The position numbers and the translations under genes were made by a program. From contig CALUHI010000035.1 of assembly GCA_944320405.1 (NCBI GenBank), forward strand, positions 1 through 51,513: a DNA stretch of 51,513 nt, read 5' to 3'. The DNA comes from an uncultured Eggerthellaceae bacterium (GTDB lineage: Bacteria; Actinomycetota; Coriobacteriia; Coriobacteriales; Eggerthellaceae). Shown here piece by piece: positions 16,123 through 23,585 of the stretch (positions are counted from its first letter, which is position 1; the number at the start of each line of letters is the position of its first letter). The notes under the pieces were generated by a model. It was not told the origin of the DNA. It made no database searches and saw only the letters and a list, made by a program, of their open reading frames with translations.

Positions 16123-17415
16123 GTGTCGGCGGTCAATCCGGGAGTTTACAAGGCCATTTTGCGCGTGCGCGAGGCATACCCGTTCGATGTGGGCTGCTTC
16201 CTCATGCGCTTTCTGCCCTATATGAACACCATCGGCACGGTGACGATGCTCACGCTTTCGGGATTCTCGTTCTTCGTGGCGGGATTAGTGTCGTCCACCA
16301 TTGCGCTGGCGACGTTTTTCATCTCGCCGCGCGTGTCGAAGCTCGTCGACACGCATGGTCAATCGAAAGTGGTGCCCTGGGCGGCGCTTCTCACGGTAGC
16401 AGGCGTGGTGGGTATGGCGGCTGCGGTGTTGCTGCATGCGCCTGAGTGGACCCTGTTTGCCTTTGCCGTTCTGATGGGCTGCTCGCCGAACCCGCCTGCG
16501 CTTGCGCGCACGCGCTGGACGTATCTCATTCGGTCGGGACGGCTGGGGAATGCCGCGCCCGTTATGCGCACCATGTTTTCGTATGAGGGCGTGCTCGACG
16601 ACATTGGCTTCATGTTCAGCCCTTCGCTTTCGGTGGCGCTGGCGTCGACGGTGGCACCCATCGCCGGTATGCTGTTCGGCGCGATCGCGTTCGCAGCGGG
16701 TGCGGTTCTGTTGATGTGCTCGCGCGGCACCGAGCCCCAGCCAGGGTGGGACGGGTCGTTCGCTGACGCTGCAGGCGAGGATTTCGCGCATCGCAAGAGC
16801 GTGTTTCGCACGTCATCGGTGGTGCGGGTGCTGTTTGTTCTGATGGTGTTCGTCGGCGGGTTCTATGGCGTGTTCGACACCTCGACGATCTCGTTTTCCG
16901 AGGAAATCGGCGACACCACGTTTGCCAGCGTGGTGCTGATGGCGTCGGCGGTGGCATCCATGCTCACGGGTTTTGTGTTCGGGATGATCCGCCTGCGCAT
17001 GCCCCAATACCGCCAGCTGGTGCTGTTTGCTGCGATCGTCGGCATCGCATATGGCACCATGGCGCTTATCGATTCGAAGCTTTCGCTGTTTTTGGTAGGC
17101 ACGCTGGCGGCGTTCGCGTATGCGCCGTTCCTCATCGTGGCCAACGCGACCTGCGAGCGGTCGGTTCCGGGAGACCGCCTGACCGAGGCAATCACCTGGA
17201 TGAACGCTGGTATCACGTGCGGCATGGCGTTTGGCCCCACTGTCTCGGGCACCATCATCGACAACTTCGGCCCCGAGCTCAGCTTCGATTTCGGCGCCCT
17301 TTTGGCACTTGCCATTCCGGTGACGGCGCTGCTGTGCTTCCGCATCATCAAGCGCAACGTCCGCGATGAATCCGAGCTCACCATCGCGTATTCCTCTAAA
17401 GACGAAGCCTGCTAG
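16123..17415 (+). CDS. MFS transporter
   Basis: 430 residues with about 12 hydrophobic helices and the major facilitator layout: two six-helix halves joined by a polar loop near residues 195-220 (RGTEPQPGWDGSF). An arginine/aspartate-bearing loop (ISPRVSKLVDTHGQSKVVPW) after helix 2 fits the MFS A-motif position. The start is GTG at 16123 with GGAG 6 bases upstream, 9 bases after the feoB stop, so it is probably cotranscribed with feoB. Substrate unknown; the linkage might suggest metal or siderophore export or import, but nothing in the sequence shows this. Confidence 0.85.
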   Translation: MSAVNPGVYKAILRVREAYPFDVGCFLMRFLPYMNTIGTVTMLTLSGFSFFVAGLVSSTIALATFFISPRVSKLVDTHGQSKVVPWAALLTVAGVVGMAAAVLLHAPEWTLFAFAVLMGCSPNPPALARTRWTYLIRSGRLGNAAPVMRTMFSYEGVLDDIGFMFSPSLSVALASTVAPIAGMLFGAIAFAAGAVLLMCSRGTEPQPGWDGSFADAAGEDFAHRKSVFRTSSVVRVLFVLMVFVGGFYGVFDTSTISFSEEIGDTTFASVVLMASAVASMLTGFVFGMIRLRMPQYRQLVLFAAIVGIAYGTMALIDSKLSLFLVGTLAAFAYAPFLIVANATCERSVPGDRLTEAITWMNAGITCGMAFGPTVSGTIIDNFGPELSFDFGALLALAIPVTALLCFRIIKRNVRDESELTIAYSSKDEAC

Positions 17416-17535
17416 CTCTGCGTTTCTCGCTGCATTTGAACTTGGTTGAATGATGGCATCCATCGCTCAGCAGGTGGTTTCGATCGTATACCATAGAAAA
17501 GATGCGATTGAAGCGGGCGAAGGAAGGGGGCTTCG

Positions 17536-18312
17536 ATGGGCGACTCCGAAAAGGATCCTCTGAACGGGTCTTTCAAACAGAGAACAGAAGAGGATGAGGT
17601 CGTAGAAGAGGCCCAAGAGCCCGAGCCTGCGCCTGACGACGATCTAGCTGCCGAAGACGACGAGCCTGATTCCACGGAAACGGAAGATGACGAAGACGAG
17701 CTTTTCGCCGCTCGCGCCGGTAGTGTGCGTCCGGCGGTGCGCGGTGGTCAGCGGAAAACTCCGGGCAAGCACGCGCAGCCCTCTGGCGGCAAAGCGTCGG
17801 TCTTCGACTTTGATGGAGAAATCCCTGGTCTTGGCGTGAGCATGCGAACCATCGCCGTGCTTGCGGCGGTTGCTGCAGCGGTGTCGCTTATTGTTTCGAT
17901 GATTGTGTCATGCAGCGTTCAAGGGGCAGCTCAAAGCCAAGTCGACCGGAAGTACCGCGAGTTCGAGGCGAGCATGACAGAGCAATTCGAACAGCAAAAG
18001 GCAGAGGTCTCTGAACTGCAAAACAGTCTGGGGGATCAAGTCCAAGAGATCTCAACCGCCCAAGAAGTTAGCGCTGCTGTGCAGGAGGCGAAAGCCGGAT
18101 TGCAGGCAGTTGTCGACGAGGCAAAAGAATGGCTCGAAGATGGCCGCGGCCGTCGCGTGAGCGACGACACCGAAGATATGATGCGCAACGCGATCGATGT
18201 AGCAGAGCGCTTGATTTCAGAAACGGGCGTAACCGACCCGCAGACGTATGCGCAGGCCGAAGACACCATCCAAGACATCATGGAGGGTGTGGAAGACGGG
18301 CGTCTTTGGTAA
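17536..18312 (+). CDS. Acidic single-pass membrane protein with C-terminal coiled coil
   Basis: 258 residues, no family recognised. Residues 1-60 are very acidic (EEDEVVEEAQEPEPAPDDD). One membrane helix lies at about 113-137 (TIAVLAAVAAAVSLIVSMIV), with a Cys just after it. A heptad-like region at about 145-190 (EFEASMTEQFEQQKAEVSEL) suggests a coiled coil, followed by a helical acidic C-terminus. Orientation is probably N-in. GGAAGGGGG precedes the ATG. The gene stands alone after the MFS gene, with a 120-base gap. Confidence 0.75.
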   Translation: MGDSEKDPLNGSFKQRTEEDEVVEEAQEPEPAPDDDLAAEDDEPDSTETEDDEDELFAARAGSVRPAVRGGQRKTPGKHAQPSGGKASVFDFDGEIPGLGVSMRTIAVLAAVAAAVSLIVSMIVSCSVQGAAQSQVDRKYREFEASMTEQFEQQKAEVSELQNSLGDQVQEISTAQEVSAAVQEAKAGLQAVVDEAKEWLEDGRGRRVSDDTEDMMRNAIDVAERLISETGVTDPQTYAQAEDTIQDIMEGVEDGRLW

Positions 18313-18343
18313 CTCTGTCAAACCGGCGTCTTCGCTGAAACGA

Positions 18344-18385
18344 ATCGGCCCCGCTGCTCCGGTCAACCCGGGCGGCGGGGCCGAT
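18344..18385. terminator. Hairpin between convergent genes
   Basis: An 11-bp stem (ATCGGCCCCGC/GCGGGGCCGAT) with a 20-base loop lies between the stops at 18312 (plus) and 18407 (minus). No strong T run is present on either side; it is probably a shared terminator. Confidence 0.6.
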
Positions 18386-18406
18386 CTGCATCATGTCATG
18401 CGGGGT

Positions 18407-19336
18407 TTAGTGCTGCATGTCAAACCAGTCGATGATGGTCTCTTCCACGTCTTCCTTGATGTCATCGTAGTTGTGGATCTCGTGGCGATAGCCCGAATAC
18501 AACTTGGTGATGACGTCCTCGTGGCCAGTGTCGATCAGCCAGTTGGCAACCTGGTAGACGCCCGTGCCGAAATTGCCCACCGGATCCTGGTCGCCCGCGA
18601 TCAGCAGGATAGGCAGTTCGGCGGGAACCTTCTTTGCCCAATCCTCGCCCTCGATGCACAGCATCATGTCGATGAAATCGCGCAGGCTGATGTTGTGCGT
18701 GGGATGCGTGAAGGCGTCGAAGGGGTCTTCCGCATGGTCCTTCTGCACGTAGGGGTCGTGACAGATCCACTCGTTGCCCAGCGTGGCGCCCTCGGAGCAG
18801 CGGGAGAACATCCAACCCATCAGCTCGCCAACGTAGGCGGGGTCGGATTCGTGCGCCTTGCCGGCGGCAATCGCCTCGTCCAGCTTCGCGCGGGTCTCGT
18901 GCGTGTTCTTGAAAACGCCCGTGGTGCCGCAGTACACAACGCCGTCGAGCTCGTCGCCGTATTTCGCGGAGAAGTCACGCGCGATCATCGAGCCCATGGA
19001 GTGGCCGAACATGAAGTAAGGCAGGTCGGGGTACTTCTTGGTCACTTCGTCTTTGAACAGCTTCTCGTCTTCCATCATGGTGTGCGGGCCTGCATCGCCC
19101 CAGTCACCCCACGTGTCGTTGGCGATGGCGGTGGCACCATGGCCCACGTGGTCGTCGGCTGCCACGATGTAGCCGGCGTCCATCAGCGCTACGATCATGT
19201 GGAAGTAGCGGCGCGAATGCTCACCGAAACCGTGGATGAGTTGGACGATGCCCTCGGGCTCGGTGGCTGGGACGTAGATCCAGCCAGTCACCTGATCGCG
19301 GCCGTTGGACGAGGGGAACGTGATTTCGTGAAGCAT
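18407..19336 (-). CDS. Alpha/beta hydrolase (monoacylglycerol lipase / serine aminopeptidase S33 type)
   Basis: 309 residues without signal peptide, so cytoplasmic. The oxyanion-hole motif LIHGFGEHSRRY, the nucleophile elbow FGHSMGSM (Ser near 103), the acid in IAGDQDPVG and the catalytic His in YSGYRHEIHN are all present in order, as in the lysophospholipase/monoacylglycerol lipase group. It would hydrolyse carboxylic esters, perhaps monoacylglycerols. The ATG at 19336 was chosen for AAGGG 7 bases upstream. It is divergent from a LuxR regulator gene that could control it. Confidence 0.88.
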   Translation of the reverse strand: MLHEITFPSSNGRDQVTGWIYVPATEPEGIVQLIHGFGEHSRRYFHMIVALMDAGYIVAADDHVGHGATAIANDTWGDWGDAGPHTMMEDEKLFKDEVTKKYPDLPYFMFGHSMGSMIARDFSAKYGDELDGVVYCGTTGVFKNTHETRAKLDEAIAAGKAHESDPAYVGELMGWMFSRCSEGATLGNEWICHDPYVQKDHAEDPFDAFTHPTHNISLRDFIDMMLCIEGEDWAKKVPAELPILLIAGDQDPVGNFGTGVYQVANWLIDTGHEDVITKLYSGYRHEIHNYDDIKEDVEETIIDWFDMQH

Positions 19337-19466
19337 GGTGCATCCCTTCTTTCTGAGGACGGCTTCTGCTGCCGGGCGCATCACCTCAGGCAGCACGTAT
19401 AGACCCATTATCGCATCCTGCGTGTCGCGAAGAAAGCATGCGGGATGTTTTGCAGGGGTGTTCGCC

Positions 19467-19472
19467 TATAAT
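19467..19472 (+). promoter_or_regulatory. -10 box TATAAT upstream of LuxR regulator 1
   Basis: A perfect TATAAT lies 29 bases before the ATG at 19501. No convincing -35 is seen at 16-18 bases upstream, so activation may be needed. Confidence 0.35.
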
Positions 19473-19500
19473 GCTTCTGTTCAAGGGGAGGGATACGCAT

Positions 19501-21030
19501 ATGAACAGAGCCGTGCTGGCATTTCAGCAGCTGTGCTGCGCCGACGAGCGCTTCCGCAACGGAATTGTGCTCGTGGGCATGGCGGCGTATTGGGCGCTGT
19601 GGCGCGAGCCCTTCCTTGGAACCGTGTACCGTTCCGATTTGCCCGGCATGTTCGGCGCGCGGTTGTGGTTCTACGTTCTCCTGTTTGCACTCGGCGCCAT
19701 TGTGCTGCTGTGCATGCCGACCCTTTCGAAGATCCGTCCGTGGTTTTCGCTTGTGTCTGCGGGTATCGTGTCGGTAGGGGCGTTGACGGTTGCCTTGTCC
19801 TCGGCAGCTCCTGGGGTTGAAATCGCCTTGCAGCTTGTTGGCGGAGCAGGGCTTGTCGTAGGCATGGTCGGCTTGAGCGTGACGTGGGGCACGTTTCTGC
19901 TTTCAATCTCGCGGCAGAGCGCGTCGGTGTGTCTTTTCGGGTCATTCGCACTGAGCTTCCTTTTTGGCTTTCTTGATCTCGTTCCGGGCGCCCTCTTCGT
20001 TTTGATGCCTGTCATGCCGCTTGTCTCCGGCGCGGCGCTGCTTGCTGCATGGACGGAAACGGTGGCAGACCACATCGATGAAGGCGCCTCTTCTGAAGAG
20101 GATGAGGCTTCCGCCACGCGCTTCCTTGTTGTGTGCATAACGGTGTGCGCCGTGGCGGGGTTTCTTGCCAGTACCATGCGCAGCCTTTGGCTCTACGATG
20201 CGGGAGGCTATTCTCCCGCGCTTGCGTCTTTGGTCACCTATGTGGAATCGATCTGCATCGCGGGGGCTTTTTTCGTCGCGCGCGTCAAGCTGGACGATTT
20301 TCTTTCCGCGTTGCTTGCCGACCTCGCTATAACCATGGCGGTGCTTCTGGTGGGGTTGCTGACATGCTCGTTCGTTGCTTTGAGTGCAGGATTGGGCTTG
20401 GTTTCCACGGCGCATACGGCGCTGCAGTTCCTGTTTTGGGTGGCGATGGCTCATCTTGCCCAGTCGCGCGGAGTGCGCGCGATGGGGGTGTTCTTTGTGG
20501 TGGAGGCTGCCGTTTCGCTTGTCACCATGTATCTTGTCCCCCAGTTGGTTGACATCTCTTTCGATAATTCGGCAAGCTTTGCCTTCCCCTTGGCTTTGGG
20601 CGGCTCGGCGCTCGTTGCCATTGCGGGTGCCGTTCTTGCGGCTGGATTGGTTGCCCGCCTGGTGGGGTCGAGCGCTGCAATGCGTGGCCGGGCGGTCGCT
20701 CTTTCTGGGGGAGAAGTTCCCGTCGTCCAAGCGTTTTTTCGTCACGAAGCGGATGGCGAATCTCTTGGTACGAAAACCTCCGGCAACGGGTCTGCTCTTT
20801 CTGGAGATCCGGTTCGGGTGCTTTCCGAACGGTACGGCTTGACCGAGCGCGAAGCGCAAGTTGCCGACTCTCTTGCGCGAGGCAACAGCATGAAGCGTGC
20901 GGCGGATGAGCTCTTCCTTGCGCCGAGCACCGTCCAAAGCTACACGAAGGTCATCTACCGCAAGATGGGCATCCATCGCAAGCAGGAACTGATCGACATC
21001 GTTGCGTCTTTGGGGCAGGGCAGGGAGTAG
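19501..21030 (+). CDS. Membrane LuxR-family regulator 1
   Basis: 509 residues. The N-terminal about 400 residues form about 10-12 hydrophobic helices with no known sensor domain. The C-terminus is a LuxR/NarL helix-turn-helix (YGLTEREAQVADSLARGNS ... LFLAPSTVQSYTKVIYRKMG). This architecture is expanded in Eggerthellaceae, where such genes commonly sit beside enzyme or transporter genes. GGGAGGG lies about 7 bases before the ATG at 19501. Likely targets are the divergent hydrolase or the downstream Tat hydrolase, which has a dyad at its promoter; this is inference. Confidence 0.9.
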   Translation: MNRAVLAFQQLCCADERFRNGIVLVGMAAYWALWREPFLGTVYRSDLPGMFGARLWFYVLLFALGAIVLLCMPTLSKIRPWFSLVSAGIVSVGALTVALSSAAPGVEIALQLVGGAGLVVGMVGLSVTWGTFLLSISRQSASVCLFGSFALSFLFGFLDLVPGALFVLMPVMPLVSGAALLAAWTETVADHIDEGASSEEDEASATRFLVVCITVCAVAGFLASTMRSLWLYDAGGYSPALASLVTYVESICIAGAFFVARVKLDDFLSALLADLAITMAVLLVGLLTCSFVALSAGLGLVSTAHTALQFLFWVAMAHLAQSRGVRAMGVFFVVEAAVSLVTMYLVPQLVDISFDNSASFAFPLALGGSALVAIAGAVLAAGLVARLVGSSAAMRGRAVALSGGEVPVVQAFFRHEADGESLGTKTSGNGSALSGDPVRVLSERYGLTEREAQVADSLARGNSMKRAADELFLAPSTVQSYTKVIYRKMGIHRKQELIDIVASLGQGRE

Positions 21031-21114
21031 ATTAGGCTCCCTCTGCGAGGCTGATAGTCGCTCAGCGCGTGCTTTTCACTAAACAAAATACCAGGTAAAA
21101 TATCGATTTTAGAA

Positions 21115-21160
21115 ACCCCACATTTTATGGGGTGCCGCATTTTCTCCGCCATCCTACACT
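21115..21160 (+). promoter_or_regulatory. Dyad operator plus promoter upstream of the Tat hydrolase
   Basis: ACCCCA-N7-TGGGGT (21115-21133) is a perfect dyad directly overlapping a candidate -35 (GTGCCG, 21132-21137), with TACACT 17 bases later (21155-21160). The layout, a CCCC...GGGG dyad touching -35, resembles the sites at 28417 and 32675. Alternatively the hairpin could be the terminator of the LuxR gene. An A/T-rich dyad TAAAAT-ATCG-ATTTTA lies just upstream (about 21096-21111). Confidence 0.4.
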
Positions 21161-21248
21161 CTCCGCTATGCGGCGCAGGGGAACAAGCGCCGAAGGGGCT
21201 GGTTGCGTTTACGACGACCGGCTGAGGAAAAGGAGAAAGGGGATTCAG

Positions 21249-22343
21249 ATGGCTGAATCGATGATCGGCGAGTCGACGCTGACGCGCAGGGACCTGTTCA
21301 AATTCGCTGGCGCGGCAACCGCCGTTGCCGCAGGTGCCGCCATGTTCGGTTGCACGGGAGAAGCATCGGCTGCTCCTGCGAAGGACACCTCGCTTGCTGA
21401 AGACGGCGATACGGGCTACACCCTCGAGGAAGCCGTAAGCGAGAACGTCATCTCGGTGGGCGATTCCACGAAGACGGTGACGCTGGTCGAGGGCATCCCC
21501 TACAAGAGCGTCCTGGCTGCCAGCTCGGTAACGAACCTCATGCTCGATCTTCTCATTCCGACGTGCGGCGAAGATGAAAAGCTGCCGCTCGTTGTGTTCA
21601 TCCCTGGCGGCGGCTTCACTGGGTCCAATCCGCAGGGCTCCATTACGCAGCGCATGGCGATGGCTCAGGCTGGGTACGTCGTTGCTTCGGTGCAGCATCG
21701 CGTGGTGCCCACGGTGACGTTCCCTGGTCCGCTGGAGGACGTCAAGGCTGCGGTCCGTTGGCTGCGCGCCCATGCCGACATGTACCACATCGACAAGAAC
21801 AAGGTTGCCGCCATGGGCAACTCCTCCGGTGGTTATTTCGCGACGATGCTGGGCGTGACGGGTGCGAACACCGAGTTCGACACCGGCGACAACACGAGCG
21901 AGAGCTCTGCGGTGAGCGCAGTCATCGACCTGTACGGCGTTTCCGACCTCACGATCATCGGCGAGGACCTCGACAATGGTCTTGAAGAGGGCCACGACTC
22001 TCCGGCGACCACCGAGGCAATGCTTGTCAACGGCACCGCGTTCGGCGGCAATCTGGGATCTTCGGTTCTCGACACGCCCGAGACCGCTTCCGAGGCCAGC
22101 CCGTTTACCTACATTGACGGCAGCGATCCGGCATTCCTCATCTTCCATGGCGATCAGGACACCCTGGTGTCCCCGGTGGCGAGCTACGCTTTGCACAAGC
22201 GCCTGCAAGAGGCCGGCGTCGAGTCCACGCGCTACGTGGTTTCCGGCGCCGCCCACGGTGGCCCGATGTTTGATCAGCCCGAGGTCGTCGACACGATCAT
22301 CGAGTTCCTCGATACGCATCTGAAGGCAACTGACCAGCAGTAA
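21249..22343 (+). CDS. Tat-exported alpha/beta hydrolase (BD-FAE/carboxylesterase type), probable lipoprotein
   Basis: 364 residues. The start MAESMIGESTLTRRDLFKFAG has a twin-arginine motif followed by a hydrophobic stretch and MFGC, a plausible lipobox, so the enzyme is probably anchored outside the membrane. The hydrolase domain has an oxyanion loop (VFIPGGGFTGSN), nucleophile elbow GNSSGGYF (Ser near 195), acid in FHGDQDTLVSP and His in GAAHGGP. It would cleave esters, possibly feruloyl- or acyl-type; the substrate is unknown. The ATG at 21249 was chosen because the Tat signal starts there and AAGGAGAAAGGGG precedes it. Confidence 0.88.
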   Translation: MAESMIGESTLTRRDLFKFAGAATAVAAGAAMFGCTGEASAAPAKDTSLAEDGDTGYTLEEAVSENVISVGDSTKTVTLVEGIPYKSVLAASSVTNLMLDLLIPTCGEDEKLPLVVFIPGGGFTGSNPQGSITQRMAMAQAGYVVASVQHRVVPTVTFPGPLEDVKAAVRWLRAHADMYHIDKNKVAAMGNSSGGYFATMLGVTGANTEFDTGDNTSESSAVSAVIDLYGVSDLTIIGEDLDNGLEEGHDSPATTEAMLVNGTAFGGNLGSSVLDTPETASEASPFTYIDGSDPAFLIFHGDQDTLVSPVASYALHKRLQEAGVESTRYVVSGAAHGGPMFDQPEVVDTIIEFLDTHLKATDQQ

Positions 22344-22353
22344 ATTCCACTGA

Positions 22354-22387
22354 GATCGATGGGACCCTTCCCTCCGTCCCATCGATC
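22354..22387 (+). other. 12-bp perfect hairpin just after the hydrolase stop
   Basis: GATCGATGGGAC and GTCCCATCGATC are exact reverse complements around a 10-base loop. No T run follows; it may protect the mRNA 3' end or act with the terminator 14 bases further on. Confidence 0.5.
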
Positions 22388-22400
22388 AAAGCAAGCGAAA

Positions 22401-22456
22401 CGGCCCTGACTTGCTCGGTGCGGCGAAAGCCTGATGCCGAGCGCCAGGGCCGTTTT
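22401..22456 (+). terminator. Rho-independent terminator after the Tat hydrolase
   Basis: CGGCCCTG/CAGGGCCG and GCTCGG/CCGAGC form a two-part stem followed by TTTTC. Confidence 0.7.
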
Positions 22457-22588
22457 CTGCGTAAAGAAAGGTTCTTTTCGTTTGGCGGGGCGCGCGTGGC
22501 GGTGTGACGAAGAGTGTATTATCGTGTTGGCAGACAAAGATGCCAGAGGCAATTCTCAGCTGATCGAAACGCTGCGTGGGAAGGAAAG

Positions 22589-23275
22589 ATGATGAGAAGC
22601 AGCGAGCCTTTGAGCCGGCGAACTTTTCTGAAAGGGGCTTTTGCAGCGGCGGCCGTGCTGCCTATGGGAGCCTCCCTGGCAGCGTGCGCGGCGCCAGCCG
22701 AGAAGTCGGAGCCGCAGCCTGAGGATGCCGAAACCGCGAACCCTTCTGACCAGGAAAACGTTCAGACTCAATCGAATGCATCTTCCGGGCCCACCTCCAA
22801 CATTCTGGTGGCGTACTTTTCCGCTACGGGGAACACGCGTGGCGTTGCCGAGAAGATCGCTTCCCATCTGGGTGCGGACGTGTTCGAGATCGAGCCAGTC
22901 GAACCGTATTCCGCTGAGGATCTCGACTACAACAACTCCGACAGCCGCACAAGCCGCGAGCATGACGATCCCATTCGCCATGTCGACTTGGTGCAATCGG
23001 AGCCGCAAGGGTTCGATTCCTATGGCACTGTGTTTGTCGGCTATCCCATCTGGTGGGGGCAGGCCTCCTGGGTCATTGAGGACTTCATCGTGGAGAACGA
23101 TTTCTCTGGCAAGACGGTCATTCCGTTCTGCACTTCGGGATCGTCGCCTATCGGCAGCACGGGTGTGAACCTTGCCGGTTTCGCCGGAACGGGCGAATGG
23201 CTGGAAGGGGAGCGCTTCGCCGCAGGGGCAACGGAAGAGGAAGTTGCTGCCTGGGTGGATAGCTTGGGGCTGTAA
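22589..23275 (+). CDS. Tat-exported flavodoxin lipoprotein
   Basis: 228 residues. The N-terminus MMRSSEPLSRRTFLKGAF is a twin-arginine signal, ending in SLAAC, a good lipobox. After an acidic linker, the flavodoxin fold starts at about residue 70: VAYFSATGNTRGVAEKIA is the FMN-phosphate loop and GYPIWWGQASWVIEDFI the flavin-ring loop. Tat export would allow FMN to be loaded before transport. It is probably an extracytoplasmic electron carrier or quinone/disulfide reductase. GGAAGGAAAG precedes the ATG. A remnant of a cupin gene follows in the same frame. The family is clear, the role is not. Confidence 0.87.
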   Translation: MMRSSEPLSRRTFLKGAFAAAAVLPMGASLAACAAPAEKSEPQPEDAETANPSDQENVQTQSNASSGPTSNILVAYFSATGNTRGVAEKIASHLGADVFEIEPVEPYSAEDLDYNNSDSRTSREHDDPIRHVDLVQSEPQGFDSYGTVFVGYPIWWGQASWVIEDFIVENDFSGKTVIPFCTSGSSPIGSTGVNLAGFAGTGEWLEGERFAAGATEEEVAAWVDSLGL

Positions 23276-23359
23276 AGAATAGCTTTCGAAGCTCCGGGCG
23301 AGGGGTGCTCGAACGAGTGGCTCGAGCCGGTGGATGACGATCAGTATCCTCAAGCCTAG
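23276..23359 (+). pseudogene. C-terminal remnant of a cupin-domain gene
   Basis: Directly after the flavodoxin stop, in the same frame, 27 codons read RIAFEAPGEGCSNEWLEPV... and then stop. The pattern APGE...NEWLEPVxDxQY is the usual C-terminus of cupin / carboxymuconolactone-decarboxylase-type proteins that often neighbour flavodoxin genes. No start, ribosome site or upstream cupin sequence exists, so I read it as the leftover of a deletion that fused the operon to this tail. It could also be read by stop-codon readthrough, but that is less likely. Confidence 0.45.
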
Positions 23360-23389
23360 CTCACAGCGATTGTTGCGAGTTTGTTTCAG

Positions 23390-23416
23390 CGGGCACCCTC
23401 AGGGTGCCCGTTTCTT
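23390..23416 (+). terminator. Rho-independent terminator after the flavodoxin gene
   Basis: A 9-bp stem CGGGCACCC/GGGTGCCCG with a 3-base loop is followed by TTTCTTT. Confidence 0.88.
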
Positions 23417-23478
23417 TAAGTTTCGGCCTTTCATCGGGGAAAATCGCCGACCGTAAAGGCGTTTTGCGTGAATCCGGG

Positions 23479-23484
23479 TATAAT
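23479..23484 (+). promoter_or_regulatory. -10 box TATAAT upstream of the SNF transporter
   Basis: GGGTATAATG lies about 100 bases before the start codon; no good -35 box is visible. The transcribed leader (about 23490-23585) contains GGGCTgC/GtAGCCC and GCGCCGC/GCGGCG pairings of unknown meaning. Confidence 0.4.
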
Positions 23485-23585
23485 GCGTCATTCGGGCTGC
23501 GAGGCGTTTGCGCTTTGTAGCCCGCCTTGGCATTTTATGGCGCCGCGGGAGGGCGGCGTTTGGAAACGTATCCGGGAGGAATTTC

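Noticed and set aside
23281-23360. Possible serine-like tRNA
   Set aside because: No acceptor/T-loop pattern (no TTCRANNC); the stretch is better explained as a cupin C-terminus.
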